DNA of 15,467 nt, taken from the NCBI GenBank assembly GCA_041685145.1, contig JAWLGJ010000057.1, forward strand, positions 1 to 15,467, read 5' to 3'. Both the position numbers and the translations under genes were made by a program. Positions 1-7,153 of this stretch are shown here, piece after piece. Under the pieces are notes generated by a model. That model was not told the DNA's origin. It ran no database searches and saw only the letters and a program-made list of their open reading frames with translations. The DNA comes from JAWLGJ01 sp041685145. Its GTDB lineage: Bacteria; Pseudomonadota; Alphaproteobacteria; Rhodospirillales; Magnetospirillaceae. Every line of letters starts with the position of its first letter. The first letter of the stretch is position 1.

Positions 1-1042
1 CCGCCGGGTCGAGCGCGGCGCCGTCCGGGCGGCAGACCAACGGCGGCGAGCCCAGCCCGGCCATCAGATCCTTCAACGCCAGCATCGATTCGCAATCGGC
101 GAGGTCGCCGGCCAGCGCGGCGACGCGCTCGCCGGGCACGTCCTTCAGCCGCGCGGCGATGGTGTCCAGCGCCTCGGTCCAGGTGGCCGGCTGCAGGCGG
201 CCGTCGCGGCGCACATAGGGCTGGTCGAGGCGCTGGCGCCTGAGCCCGTCATAGGAGAAGCGCGACTTGTCGCCCAGCCATTCCTCGTTGATGTCGTCGT
301 TGACGCGCGGCAGCACCCGCATCACCGCCGCGCCGCGGGCGTCGACGCGGATGTTGGCGCCCACCGCGTCCAGGACGTCGACCGAGGGGGTGTTCTCCAG
401 CTCCCACGGCCGCGCCGTGAAGGCGAAGGGACGGCTGGTCAGGGCGCCGACCGGGCACAGGTCGATGATGTTGCCCGACAACTCGCTGCTCAGCGCCTTC
501 TCGACATAGGTCGTCACCTCCATGCCCTCGCCGCGCCCGGTGGCGCCCAGCTCCGGCACCCCCGCCACCTCGCGCATGAAGCGGATGCAGCGGGTGCAGT
601 GGATGCAGCGGGTCATGTAGGTCTTGATGAGCGGCCCGAAGTCCTTTTCGTTGACGGCGCGCTTGTTCTCGGCGAAGCGGCCGCGGTCGAAGCCGTAGAC
701 CAGCGCCTGGTCCTGCAGGTCGCACTCGCCGCCCTGGTCGCAAATGGGGCAGTCGAGGGGATGGTTGATGAGCAGGAACTCCATCACCCCCTTGCGGGCC
801 TTGTGCACCATCGGCGTGTCGGTGCGCACCACCATGCCGTCGGCGGCCGGCATGGCGCAGGAGGCCACCGGCTTCGGCGCCTTCTCCACCTCGACCAGGC
901 ACATGCGGCAGTTGCCGGCGATCTGCAGGCGCTCGTGGTAGCAGAAGCGCGGAATCTCGATTCCCAGCGCCTCGGCCGCCTGCAAAAGGCTGGTGCCGGC
1001 GGGAACCTCGATCTCGCGGCCGTCGATGGTCAGCTTCGGCAT
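1..1042 (-). CDS. nuoG: NADH-quinone oxidoreductase subunit G, N-terminal part (cut by left edge)
   Basis: Fe-S electron-wire subunit of the peripheral arm of complex I, on the cytoplasmic side. The visible 347 residues start MPKLTIDGRE and carry, in order, a plant-type ferredoxin domain with [2Fe-2S] ligands C34, C45, C48 and C62, the His-Cys [4Fe-4S] motif H94, C98, C101, C107, and a third set C146, C149, C152 plus a later Cys in the NIIDLCPVG segment. The molybdopterin-oxidoreductase-like part begins after this and runs off the window; alphaproteobacterial NuoG is usually near 690 residues, so about half is present. The start at 1042 follows nuoF after 17 bases and has a purine-rich GGGGGAGAG upstream. 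The gene is translated leftward as the last visible gene of the nuo operon. No broken motif is seen. Family identity is secure from the ligand order. Confidence 0.97.
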   Translation of the reverse strand, partial: MPKLTIDGREIEVPAGTSLLQAAEALGIEIPRFCYHERLQIAGNCRMCLVEVEKAPKPVASCAMPAADGMVVRTDTPMVHKARKGVMEFLLINHPLDCPICDQGGECDLQDQALVYGFDRGRFAENKRAVNEKDFGPLIKTYMTRCIHCTRCIRFMREVAGVPELGATGRGEGMEVTTYVEKALSSELSGNIIDLCPVGALTSRPFAFTARPWELENTPSVDVLDAVGANIRVDARGAAVMRVLPRVNDDINEEWLGDKSRFSYDGLRRQRLDQPYVRRDGRLQPATWTEALDTIAARLKDVPGERVAALAGDLADCESMLALKDLMAGLGSPPLVCRPDGAALDPA

Positions 1043-1059
1043 CGGTCCCTGCTCTCCCC

Positions 1060-2337
1060 CTAGGCCGCCCGGGCGCCACGCTGCTTGATGCGGCGCTCCA
1101 TCTCGGGACGGAAATGACGGATCAGGCCCTGAACCGGCCAGGCGGCGGCGTCGCCCAGGGCGCAGATGGTGTGGCCCTCGATCTGGCGGCTGACGTCTTC
1201 GAGCATGTCGATTTCGTCGATGGTGGCGTCGCCGCGGGCGATGCGCTCCATCACCCGCCACATCCAGCCGGTGCCCTCGCGGCAGGGTGTGCACTGGCCG
1301 CAGCTTTCGTGCTTGTAGAAGCGCGACAGCCGGCTGATGGCGCGGATGATGTCGGTGGACTTGTCCATGACGATCACCGCCGCCGTGCCCAGGCCCGAGC
1401 GCACCTCGCGCAGGGAATCGAAGTCCATCAGCACGGTGTCGCAGGTTTCCTTGGGCAGCACCGGCACCGACGAGCCGCCGGGAATGATCGCCAGCAGATT
1501 GTCCCAGCCGCCGCGCACGCCGCCGGCGTGCTTCTCGATCAATTCCTTGAGCGGAATGCCCATCTCCTCTTCCACGTTGCAGGGCTCGTTGACGTGGCCG
1601 GAGATGCAGAAAACCTTGGTGCCGGTGTTCTTGGGCCGCCCCAGCCCACCGAACCAGGCGGCGCCGCGGCGCAGGATGGTGGGCACCACGGCGATGGATT
1701 CGACGTTGTTGACCGTGGTCGGGCAACCGTAGAGGCCGACGCCGGCCGGGAACGGCGGCTTCAGGCGCGGCTGGCCCTTCTTGCCTTCCAGGCTTTCGAT
1801 CAGCGCCGTTTCCTCGCCGCAGATATAGGCGCCGGCGCCACGGTGGACGTAGAGGTCGAAGTCCCAGCCGCTGCCGCAGGCGTTCTTGCCGATCAACCCA
1901 GCCTCATAGGCCTCGTCGATGGCGGCCTGCAAGTGCTCGGCCTCGCGCACGAACTCGCCGCGGATATAGATGTAGCAGGCATGGGCCCGCATGGCGAAAC
2001 TGGCCAGCAGGCAGCCCTCGACGAGCTTGTGGGGATCCCAGCGCAGAATGTCGCGGTCCTTGCAGGTGCCGGGCTCGCCCTCGTCGGCGTTGACGACCAG
2101 GTAGTGCGGGCGCTCGCCCACCTGCTTGGGCATGAAGGACCACTTGACGCCGGTGGGAAAGCCGGCGCCGCCGCGTCCGCGCAGCCCCGATTCCTTCACC
2201 TCATCGATGATCCAGTCCTGCCCCTTCTCGATCAGCGCCTTGGTGCCGTCCCAGTCGCCGCGCGCCTGGGCGCCCTTCAGGCGCCAGTCGTGGCGGCCGT
2301 AGAGATTGGTGAAGATGCGGTCCTTGTCGCTGAGCAT
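1060..2337 (-). CDS. nuoF: NADH-quinone oxidoreductase subunit F (NADH- and FMN-binding)
   Basis: Catalytic entry subunit of complex I: it binds NADH and FMN and passes electrons to the N3 cluster. The 425-residue protein has the glycine-rich FMN/NADH loop RGRGGAGFPTG at about residues 53-63, the second nucleotide-binding stretch around GAYICGEETALIESLEG, and four [4Fe-4S] ligands at C346, C349, C352 and C392. Length is normal for the family (about 420-445). The start at 2337 lies only 3 bases after the nuoE stop, with a G-run in the end of nuoE that can serve as ribosome binding site. It sits between nuoE and nuoG in the usual order and is presumably cotranscribed with them. Confidence 0.98.
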   Translation of the reverse strand: MLSDKDRIFTNLYGRHDWRLKGAQARGDWDGTKALIEKGQDWIIDEVKESGLRGRGGAGFPTGVKWSFMPKQVGERPHYLVVNADEGEPGTCKDRDILRWDPHKLVEGCLLASFAMRAHACYIYIRGEFVREAEHLQAAIDEAYEAGLIGKNACGSGWDFDLYVHRGAGAYICGEETALIESLEGKKGQPRLKPPFPAGVGLYGCPTTVNNVESIAVVPTILRRGAAWFGGLGRPKNTGTKVFCISGHVNEPCNVEEEMGIPLKELIEKHAGGVRGGWDNLLAIIPGGSSVPVLPKETCDTVLMDFDSLREVRSGLGTAAVIVMDKSTDIIRAISRLSRFYKHESCGQCTPCREGTGWMWRVMERIARGDATIDEIDMLEDVSRQIEGHTICALGDAAAWPVQGLIRHFRPEMERRIKQRGARAA

Positions 2338-2340
2338 CGC

Positions 2341-2958
2341 CTACTTGCCCCCCTTCGCCGGCACATCGGCAAGCGTGGTCGGCCCCCCCTTGGGCTCGGA
2401 GCCGGCCCGCCCGATCTGCGAACCGGCCTTCGGCACCTCGCCCTTGCGCAGCGCCTGCAGGATGCGGCGGACGCCGTCGGGGTCCAGATCCTCGTAATAG
2501 TCGTCGCCGATCTGCATCATCGGCGCGTTGACGCAGGCGCCCAGGCACTCGACCTCGGAGAGGGTGAACGCGCCGTCGTCGGTGGTGCCGCCCTCCTCGA
2601 CGCCCAGTTCCTGCTTGCAGGCGCCCATGATCTCGTCGGAGCCGCGCAGCCAGCAGCAGATATTGGTGCACACCTGCACATGGTGCTTCCCGATGGGGCG
2701 CAGGTTGAACATCGTGTAGAAGCTGGCGACCTCGTAGACGCGGATGGGCTCGACGCCGAGCATGGCGGCGATGTGGTTCATCGCCGCGAGGCTGACCCAG
2801 CCCTCCTGCCGTTGGGCGAGGTCGAGGAGCGGCATCACCGCGCTGGCCTGGCGACCGTCGGGGTATTTGGCGATGACCGCCTGCGCCTTGGCGAGGTTGT
2901 CGTCGCTGAAGGCGAAGCTCTCGGGCTGCTTGATGTCTGCGGTGCTGGGAGAGGTCAT
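2341..2958 (-). CDS. nuoE: NADH-quinone oxidoreductase subunit E (24 kDa, [2Fe-2S])
   Basis: Thioredoxin-fold subunit of the NADH dehydrogenase module of complex I that holds the off-pathway N1a cluster. The 205-residue protein starts MTSPSTADIK and has the four ligands C97, C102, C138 and C142 in CTNICCWLRG and ECLGACVNAP. The start codon at 2958 overlaps the nuoD stop as ATGA, which fixes the start; the reading frame stays open upstream into nuoD but that part is out-of-frame nuoD sequence and was left out. The last 35 or so residues are a low-complexity Gly/Pro/Lys tail beyond the Fe-S fold, as is common in alphaproteobacterial NuoE and absent from the shorter enteric protein. Confidence 0.97.
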   Translation of the reverse strand: MTSPSTADIKQPESFAFSDDNLAKAQAVIAKYPDGRQASAVMPLLDLAQRQEGWVSLAAMNHIAAMLGVEPIRVYEVASFYTMFNLRPIGKHHVQVCTNICCWLRGSDEIMGACKQELGVEEGGTTDDGAFTLSEVECLGACVNAPMMQIGDDYYEDLDPDGVRRILQALRKGEVPKAGSQIGRAGSEPKGGPTTLADVPAKGGK

Positions 2959-4133
2959 CGGTCGATCTCGCCGAAAACGATGTCGATGGAGCCGATGATG
3001 GCCACCACGTCGGCCAGCATGTGGCCCTTGGACATGAGGTCCATCGCCTGCAGGTGGGCGTAGCCCGGCGCGCGGATCTTGCAGCGATAGGGGCGGTTGC
3101 CGCCGTCGGAGACCAGATAGACGCCGAATTCGCCCTTGGGCGCCTCGACGGCGGCGTAGGTTTCGCCCTCGGGAACGTGGAAGCCCTCGGTGAACAGCTT
3201 GAAGTGATGGATGAGGGCTTCCATCGAGCGTTTCATCTCGGCGCGCGGCGGCGGCGTGACCTTGCGGTTGTCCACCCGCACCGGCCCGTCGGGCATCCGC
3301 TCCAGGCACTGCCTCATGATCTTCAGCGACTGGCGCATTTCCTCGACCCGCACCAGATAGCGGTCGTAGCAGTCGCCGTGCTTGCCGACGGGAATATCGA
3401 AGTCGAGGTCGCCGTAGCATTCATAGGGCTGCGCCTTGCGCAAATCCCAGGCGATGCCGGTGGCGCGCAGATTGGGGCCGGTGAAGCCCCAGTCCAGGGC
3501 CTCCTCGGGGGTGACGATGCCGATGTCGACGGTGCGCTGCTTGAAGATGCGGTTGTCGTTGAGCAGGTTCTCGAAGTCGTCCATGAACTTGGGGAAGGCC
3601 TCGACCCAGGTCATGATGTCCTCGGCCAGCCCCACCGGCATGTCCGCCGCCACGCCGCCGACGCGGAAATAGTTGGCGTGCAGCCGCGCCCCCGAGACGC
3701 GCTCGTAGAACTCCATCAGCTTCTCGCGCTCCTCGAAGCCCCAGAGCAGCGGCGTCATGGCGCCGACGTCGAGCGCGTAGCTGGTCAGGTTGAGCAGGTG
3801 GTTGAGGATGCGGCCGATCTCGGAGAACAGCACACGGATGTATTGGCCGCGCGGCGGCACCACCACCCCCAGCAGGTTCTCCGCCGCCAGCGCGAAGGCG
3901 TGCTCCTGGTTCATCGGCGCCACATAGTCGAGGCGGTCGAAATAGGGCAGCGCCTGGGTATAGGTCTTGTGCTCGATCAGCTTTTCGGTGCCGCGGTGCA
4001 GCAGGCCGACATGCGGATCGGCGCGGGTGACGACCTCGCCGTTCATCTCCAGGATCAGGCGCAGGACGCCGTGGGCGGCGGGGTGCTGCGGCCCGAAATT
4101 GATGGTGTAGGGACGGATGTTCGCCTCGGCCAT
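2955..4133 (-). CDS. nuoD: NADH-quinone oxidoreductase subunit D (49 kDa)
   Basis: Core subunit at the junction of the peripheral and membrane arms of complex I; with NuoB it forms the quinone-binding pocket. The 392-residue protein begins MAEANIRPYTINFGPQHPAAHG, where the GPQHPAAHG segment is the quinone-site loop of the family, and ends in the conserved IIGSIDIVFGEIDR. It is related to NiFe-hydrogenase large subunits but lacks their metal-binding cysteines, as expected. The start at 4133 shares one base with the nuoC stop (TGATG) and has GGAGG in the end of nuoC at suitable distance. nuoC and nuoD are separate genes here, unlike the fused nuoCD of E. coli. Confidence 0.98.
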   Translation of the reverse strand: MAEANIRPYTINFGPQHPAAHGVLRLILEMNGEVVTRADPHVGLLHRGTEKLIEHKTYTQALPYFDRLDYVAPMNQEHAFALAAENLLGVVVPPRGQYIRVLFSEIGRILNHLLNLTSYALDVGAMTPLLWGFEEREKLMEFYERVSGARLHANYFRVGGVAADMPVGLAEDIMTWVEAFPKFMDDFENLLNDNRIFKQRTVDIGIVTPEEALDWGFTGPNLRATGIAWDLRKAQPYECYGDLDFDIPVGKHGDCYDRYLVRVEEMRQSLKIMRQCLERMPDGPVRVDNRKVTPPPRAEMKRSMEALIHHFKLFTEGFHVPEGETYAAVEAPKGEFGVYLVSDGGNRPYRCKIRAPGYAHLQAMDLMSKGHMLADVVAIIGSIDIVFGEIDR

Positions 4134-4741
4134 CAGGTCTTGCCCTCCGCCTTCTCGTCGCCCGGCAGCACGCCCGGTCCCTCCCAGGGGCTCAGGAAGT
4201 CGAAATAGCGGAACTCCTGGCGCAGGTTGACCGGCTCGTAGACCACGCGCTTCTGCTCGTCGTCGTAGCGCACCTCGACAAAGCCCGTGAGCGGGAAGTC
4301 CTTGCGCAGCGGATGGCCCTCGAAGCCGTAGTCGGTGAGGATGCGGCGCAGGTCGGGGTGGTCCGTGAAATAGACCCCGTACATGTCCCAGACCTCGCGC
4401 TCGAACCAGCCGGCGGCCGAGAACACCCCGGTCACCGACGGCACCGGCGTGTCCTCGTCGGTGCGCACCCGCACCCGCACCCGCTGATTGTGCTTCATCG
4501 ACAGCAGGTGGTAGACGACGGCGAAGCGCCGCTCGTCCTCGGGGTAGTCGACGCCGCAGACGTCGACGAGCTGCTTGAACAGGCAGTTGGCGTCGTCGCG
4601 CAGGAAGCCCAGCACCCGCGCCACCGCCGCCGCGTGCGCCTCCACCGTCAGCTCGCCCCTCGTCACCTGCCACGACAGCACGTCGTCGGACAATGCGCCC
4701 GCGATGTATTCGCCCAGTTCTTCAAGCGGTTGCGTCGCCAT
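4133..4741 (-). CDS. nuoC: NADH-quinone oxidoreductase subunit C (30 kDa)
   Basis: Accessory-structural subunit of the hydrophilic connecting module of complex I, holding NuoB and NuoD together; it has no cofactor. The 202-residue protein contains the family signature near the C-terminal half, EREVWDMYGVYFTDHPDLRR followed by ILTDYGFEGHPLRKDFPLTG. Length is typical of alphaproteobacterial NuoC (about 200). It starts 9 bases after the nuoB stop with an AGGG-type ribosome binding site, and its stop overlaps the nuoD start by one base, so the two are probably translationally coupled. Confidence 0.98.
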   Translation of the reverse strand: MATQPLEELGEYIAGALSDDVLSWQVTRGELTVEAHAAAVARVLGFLRDDANCLFKQLVDVCGVDYPEDERRFAVVYHLLSMKHNQRVRVRVRTDEDTPVPSVTGVFSAAGWFEREVWDMYGVYFTDHPDLRRILTDYGFEGHPLRKDFPLTGFVEVRYDDEQKRVVYEPVNLRQEFRYFDFLSPWEGPGVLPGDEKAEGKT

Positions 4742-4750
4742 TGCCTTGCC

Positions 4751-5302
4751 CTAGCGCAGGATGGAGCCGGTGCGGTGGATTTTCTTCTGGAGCTGAAGAA
4801 TGCCGTAGATCAGCCCCTCGGCGGTGGGCGGACAGCCGGGAACATAGACGTCCACCGGCACGATGCGGTCGCAGCCGCGCACCACCGAATAGGAATAATG
4901 GTAATAGCCCCCGCCGTTGGCGCAGGAGCCCATCGAGATCACCCAGCGCGGCTCGGCCATCTGGTCGTAGACCTTGCGCAGCGCCGGCGCCATCTTGTTG
5001 GTCAGGGTGCCGGCGACGATCATCACGTCCGACTGGCGCGGGCTGGGCCGGAAGACGACGCCGAAGCGGTCGAGGTCGTAGCGCGCGCAGGCGCTGTGGA
5101 TCATCTCGACGGCGCAGCAGGCCAGGCCGAAGGTCATCGGCCACATCGAGCCGGTGCGCGCCCAGTTGACCAGCTTGTCCACCGAGGACAGCACGAAACC
5201 CTTGTCCTGCAGGGTTTCGGCCACGGCGCGCAGCGCCTGGTCCTGCGCCGGGCCGGGCGGCAGCGGCGCGCCGGGGCGGGTCTGCTCGTGGCTCATTCCC
5301 AT
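4751..5302 (-). CDS. nuoB: NADH-quinone oxidoreductase subunit B (terminal N2 cluster)
   Basis: Carries the N2 [4Fe-4S] cluster that hands electrons to ubiquinone. The four ligands are visible as C62 and C63 in GLACCAVEM, C127 in GSCANGGG and C157 in YVPGCPPTAEG. The protein is 183 residues from the start chosen here. Three starts are possible: GTG at 5323, ATG at 5302 and ATG at 5296. The 5302 ATG has GGGAG seven bases upstream within GGAGGAAGGGAG; the 5296 ATG overlaps the nuoA stop as ATGA, like the nuoD/nuoE junction. The difference is two residues and does not affect function. The gene follows nuoA in the standard order. Confidence 0.96.
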   Translation of the reverse strand: MGMSHEQTRPGAPLPPGPAQDQALRAVAETLQDKGFVLSSVDKLVNWARTGSMWPMTFGLACCAVEMIHSACARYDLDRFGVVFRPSPRQSDVMIVAGTLTNKMAPALRKVYDQMAEPRWVISMGSCANGGGYYHYSYSVVRGCDRIVPVDVYVPGCPPTAEGLIYGILQLQKKIHRTGSILR

Positions 5303-5658
5303 TCCAGGGCTCCCTTCCTCCACTCATAGACGAAGCCGACGGTGAGCACGGCAAGGAAGACCATCATCGACCAGAAGCCAAACAGGCCGATCTCGCCCAG
5401 CGACACCGCCCAGGGAAACAGGAAGGCCACCTCGAGGTCGAAGATGATGAACAGGATGGCCACCAGATAGAAGCGCACCTCGAACTTGCTGCGGGCGTCG
5501 TCGAAGGCCTCGAAGCCGCATTCATAGGCCGAGGTCTTCTCGGTGTCGGGGCGCTGGCGCGCGACAATCCACGACGCCGCCACCGCAATCAAGGCGATGG
5601 CGACGGCGATCCCCAGGAAGATCAGGATCGGCAGGTATTCGAGGAGCAGCGTGTCCAT
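5293..5658 (-). CDS. nuoA: NADH-quinone oxidoreductase subunit A (membrane)
   Basis: Small membrane subunit at the interface of the two arms of complex I. The 121-residue protein has three hydrophobic helices at roughly residues 8-31, 64-84 and 88-110, and between the first two the conserved loop KTSAYECGFEAFDDARSKFE, whose Cys is on the loop that moves with quinone-site state in studied complexes. Start ATG at 5658 is preceded by GAGGGG at good spacing. It is the first gene of the operon, so the nuo promoter should lie between 5659 and about 5790; no strong -35/-10 pair stands out there. Confidence 0.97.
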   Translation of the reverse strand: MDTLLLEYLPILIFLGIAVAIALIAVAASWIVARQRPDTEKTSAYECGFEAFDDARSKFEVRFYLVAILFIIFDLEVAFLFPWAVSLGEIGLFGFWSMMVFLAVLTVGFVYEWRKGALEWE

Positions 5659-5782
5659 ACTTCGTCCCCTCAGCGCATCGCACCGGAAAGTCGCGCGGCG
5701 TAAAACCTTCTCCCCACCGGGTCACAGTCGGCTCCGTGCTGCACATGACTATTGTTGCGACGGAAGCCAAGCGGGGGAGATC

Positions 5783-5809
5783 AAAAAGTGAACCGCGGAG
5801 CGCCCTCCG
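5783..5809 (-). terminator. Possible weak terminator between tRNA-Asp and nuoA
   Basis: On the minus strand a 5-bp stem (CGGAG/CTCCG) with a four-base loop is followed by eight bases and then TTTTT. The gap between stem and T-run is longer than in a typical intrinsic terminator, so this may only attenuate readthrough from the tRNA into nuoA, or be chance. Confidence 0.25.
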
Positions 5810-5850
5810 ATTTAGAACCACCCGTTCGCGCGCATGACCGCCACCTTCGG

Positions 5851-5866
5851 CGCGCCGGGCGGCGCG
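5851..5866 (-). other. GC hairpin directly 3' of tRNA-Asp
   Basis: The 16 bases CGCGCC-GGGC-GGCGCG form a perfect 6-bp GC stem with a four-base loop that begins at the base after the encoded CCA of the tRNA. Its position suggests a 3'-trailer structure that stops or guides exonucleolytic processing of the tRNA precursor, or the stem of a terminator lacking a T-run. The structure is seen; the role is inference. Confidence 0.45.
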
Positions 5867-5943
5867 TGGCGGGAGTGACGGGGCTCGAACCCGCGACCTC
5901 CGGCGTGACAGGCCGGCACTCTAACCAACTGAGCTACACCCCC
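5867..5943 (-). tRNA. tRNA-Asp, anticodon GTC
   Basis: On the minus strand the 77 bases fold as a full cloverleaf. The acceptor stem pairs GGGGGTG with CACTCCC (one G-T pair), followed by discriminator G and an encoded CCA. The anticodon arm is CCGGC, loop CTGTCAC, GCCGG, giving anticodon GTC, which reads GAC and GAT. The T-arm contains the standard GGTTCGAGCC. The overall sequence closely follows known bacterial tRNA-Asp, including GGTCGCGGGTTCGA. The gene lies alone between nuoA and nudC, with its own promoter upstream. Confidence 0.97.
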
Positions 5944-5969
5944 GAAAGCGGACCCGCGCGGGTTGCGCC

Positions 5970-5998
5970 CATCTAATCCAGTGCGGCGGGCCTGTCAA
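5970..5998 (-). promoter_or_regulatory. Promoter of tRNA-Asp
   Basis: Reading the minus strand, a perfect -35 TTGACA (5993-5998) is followed by 17 bases and TAGATG (5970-5975) as -10. Transcription would start near 5962, about 20 bases before the mature tRNA. The start region is GC-rich, including the perfect palindrome ACCCGCGCGGGT at 5952-5963, which fits a stringently controlled stable-RNA promoter with a GC discriminator; that regulatory reading is inference. Confidence 0.65.
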
Positions 5999-6029
5999 GC
6001 GAACTGCCTAGGCCGTTCGGGGGAGGCGC

Positions 6030-6059
6030 CCCACCCGTTTCCCTGCCCGTTCGGGTGGG
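6030..6059. repeat. Inverted repeat with 8-base arms
   Basis: CCCACCCG at 6030-6037 and CGGGTGGG at 6052-6059 are perfect inverted copies separated by 14 bases. The spacer contains a second small dyad, CCCGTTCGGG, that overlaps the right arm, so two mutually exclusive hairpins can form. It lacks a T-run on the plus strand. It may be an operator or a structure separating the tRNA unit from nudC. Confidence 0.45.
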
Positions 6060-6235
6060 TACGGTGCGACAAGTTGCGGGAAAGTCTTCACTATTAGAAC
6101 ATTATTATTCTGGCATGTGTCACGGCGATGAATTCTTGCGTCCCGCCGATTCGCGCCTAGCCGCGCTTCTGCACCTCGCCGCCGCCCGCGATGCGACCGC
6201 TTGCGGCTCCGCCGCCGCCGTGCCAGTTTTCCGGC

Positions 6236-7138
6236 ATGGAGTCCGCGCCGCCGCCCCCGCCCTTCGACCGCGCCGCCCATCTGCGCGCCGACCGCGAGCG
6301 CGTGGCGGCGCTGCGGCGGGACGCGGCGGCGCGGGTGCTGCCGGTGTGGCGCGGCACCATGCCGCTGGACGACGACGCCCGCCCGGTGCTGGCCGCCGGG
6401 CCCGACGCCCAGGAGATGCTGCGCGGCGCCGACCCCGCCGTCCTGCTGGGGCTGCTGGCGGGGGCGCCGGTGTTCGCCGTCGACATTTCGACCCGGCCCG
6501 GCGACGACGACGGGCCCGATGTGGGCCTGCCCGGCGCCTTCACCACCCTGCGGCGAGCGGCGGCGCGGCTGCGGCCGGAGGACTGGGCGCTGCTGGGCGC
6601 GGCGCAGGCCCTGAGCCAATGGCACGCGCGGGCGCGCTTCTGCGGCGCCTGCGGCGCCGAGACGGTGGCGGTGCTGGCCGGTTGGGGGCGGCTGTGCGGG
6701 CGCGACGAGTGCACCGCCGAGCATTTCCCGCGCACCGACCCGGCGATGATCGTGCTGGTCACGCATGGCGGCCGCGCCCTGCTGGGACGGCAGCGCACCT
6801 GGCCCGGCGGGCTGTATTCCTGTCTGGCCGGTTTCGTCGAGCCCGGGGAGAGCCTGGAGCAGACGGTGGCGCGCGAGGTCTTCGAGGAGACCGGCGTGCG
6901 CCTGGTGGCGCCGCCGCGCTATGTCGCCTCGCAGCCCTGGCCCTTCCCCTCGTCGCTGATGGTGGCCTTCACCGCCGAGGCCGCCGACGACGCCATCACC
7001 GTCGACGAGGTCGAGCTTGCCGACGCCGGCTGGTTCAGCCGCGCCGACGTCCGCGCCTTCGCCGACGCCGGGCGCTTCCTGCCCCATCGCGGCACCATCG
7101 CCCGGCGGCTGATCGAGGACTGGCTGGCGGGGGCATAG
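6236..7138 (+). CDS. nudC: NAD+ diphosphatase (NADH pyrophosphatase), Nudix family
   Basis: Hydrolyses NADH/NAD+ to nicotinamide mononucleotide and AMP; in E. coli the same enzyme removes NAD caps from RNA 5' ends. The 300-residue protein starts MESAPPPPPF. It has an N-terminal domain (about 1-130), a zinc ribbon with C136, C139, C154 and C159, and a Nudix domain. The Nudix box is complete, from G199 through E205 to REVFEETG (213-220), and it is followed by SQPWPFP (232-238), the signature of NudC rather than other Nudix enzymes. Odd point: the second zinc knuckle is C-x4-C where the family normally has C-x2-C. An upstream in-frame ATG at 6191 would add 15 proline-rich residues and seems less likely. 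Neither start has a clear ribosome binding site. Confidence 0.94.
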   Translation: MESAPPPPPFDRAAHLRADRERVAALRRDAAARVLPVWRGTMPLDDDARPVLAAGPDAQEMLRGADPAVLLGLLAGAPVFAVDISTRPGDDDGPDVGLPGAFTTLRRAAARLRPEDWALLGAAQALSQWHARARFCGACGAETVAVLAGWGRLCGRDECTAEHFPRTDPAMIVLVTHGGRALLGRQRTWPGGLYSCLAGFVEPGESLEQTVAREVFEETGVRLVAPPRYVASQPWPFPSSLMVAFTAEAADDAITVDEVELADAGWFSRADVRAFADAGRFLPHRGTIARRLIEDWLAGA

Positions 7139-7153
7139 GCGCCCGCCCCGTCC

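Larger units (their letters stand above)
5659..5866. other. Intergenic region between nuoA and tRNA-Asp, presumed nuo leader
   Basis: About 208 bases without a convincing gene. Read on the minus strand toward nuoA it holds, in order, the hairpin directly behind the tRNA, a weaker stem-loop CGGAG-loop-CTCCG at 5796-5809 followed eight bases later by a run of five T (5783-5787), then about 120 bases of leader. A possible but poor promoter, GTGACC with 17 bases to TACGCC, can be read in the leader; I would not rely on it. Open frames in this region overlap the tRNA or nuoA and have no recognisable product. Confidence 0.5.
5944..6235. other. Intergenic region between tRNA-Asp and nudC
   Basis: This 292-base gap contains the tRNA-Asp promoter at its left end, an inverted repeat at 6030-6059, and an AT-rich patch at about 6088-6118 that contrasts sharply with the GC-rich surroundings. 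The patch is the best place for a nudC promoter (for instance TTGCGG at 6075-6080 with a poorly placed TAGAAC 15 bases later), but no consensus pair is clear. No ribosome binding site is seen before nudC, so a leaderless or weakly translated transcript is possible. Confidence 0.5.

Noticed and set aside
583..613. Direct repeat GGATGCAGCGGGT (two copies 18 bases apart)
   Set aside because: It encodes the repeated Cys motif RCIHCTRCIR of NuoG and is explained by codon reuse.
1114..3063. Very long open frame (649 codons) on the plus strand opposite nuoF and nuoE
   Set aside because: It is the mirror of GC-rich, codon-biased nuo genes. Its translation is Ala/Gly/Val/His-rich with no recognisable domain, while the minus strand has complete complex I motifs.
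4134..4673. Upstream extension of nuoD that would give a 572-residue protein
   Set aside because: The added part is out-of-frame nuoC and is Arg/Gly/Ala-rich. The conserved NuoD N-terminus starts at 4133 with a ribosome binding site and a TGATG junction.
5867..5943. tRNA 3' end as a possible integration site of a mobile element
   Set aside because: No integrase, no repeated tRNA 3' end and no composition change nearby; core nuo genes follow directly.
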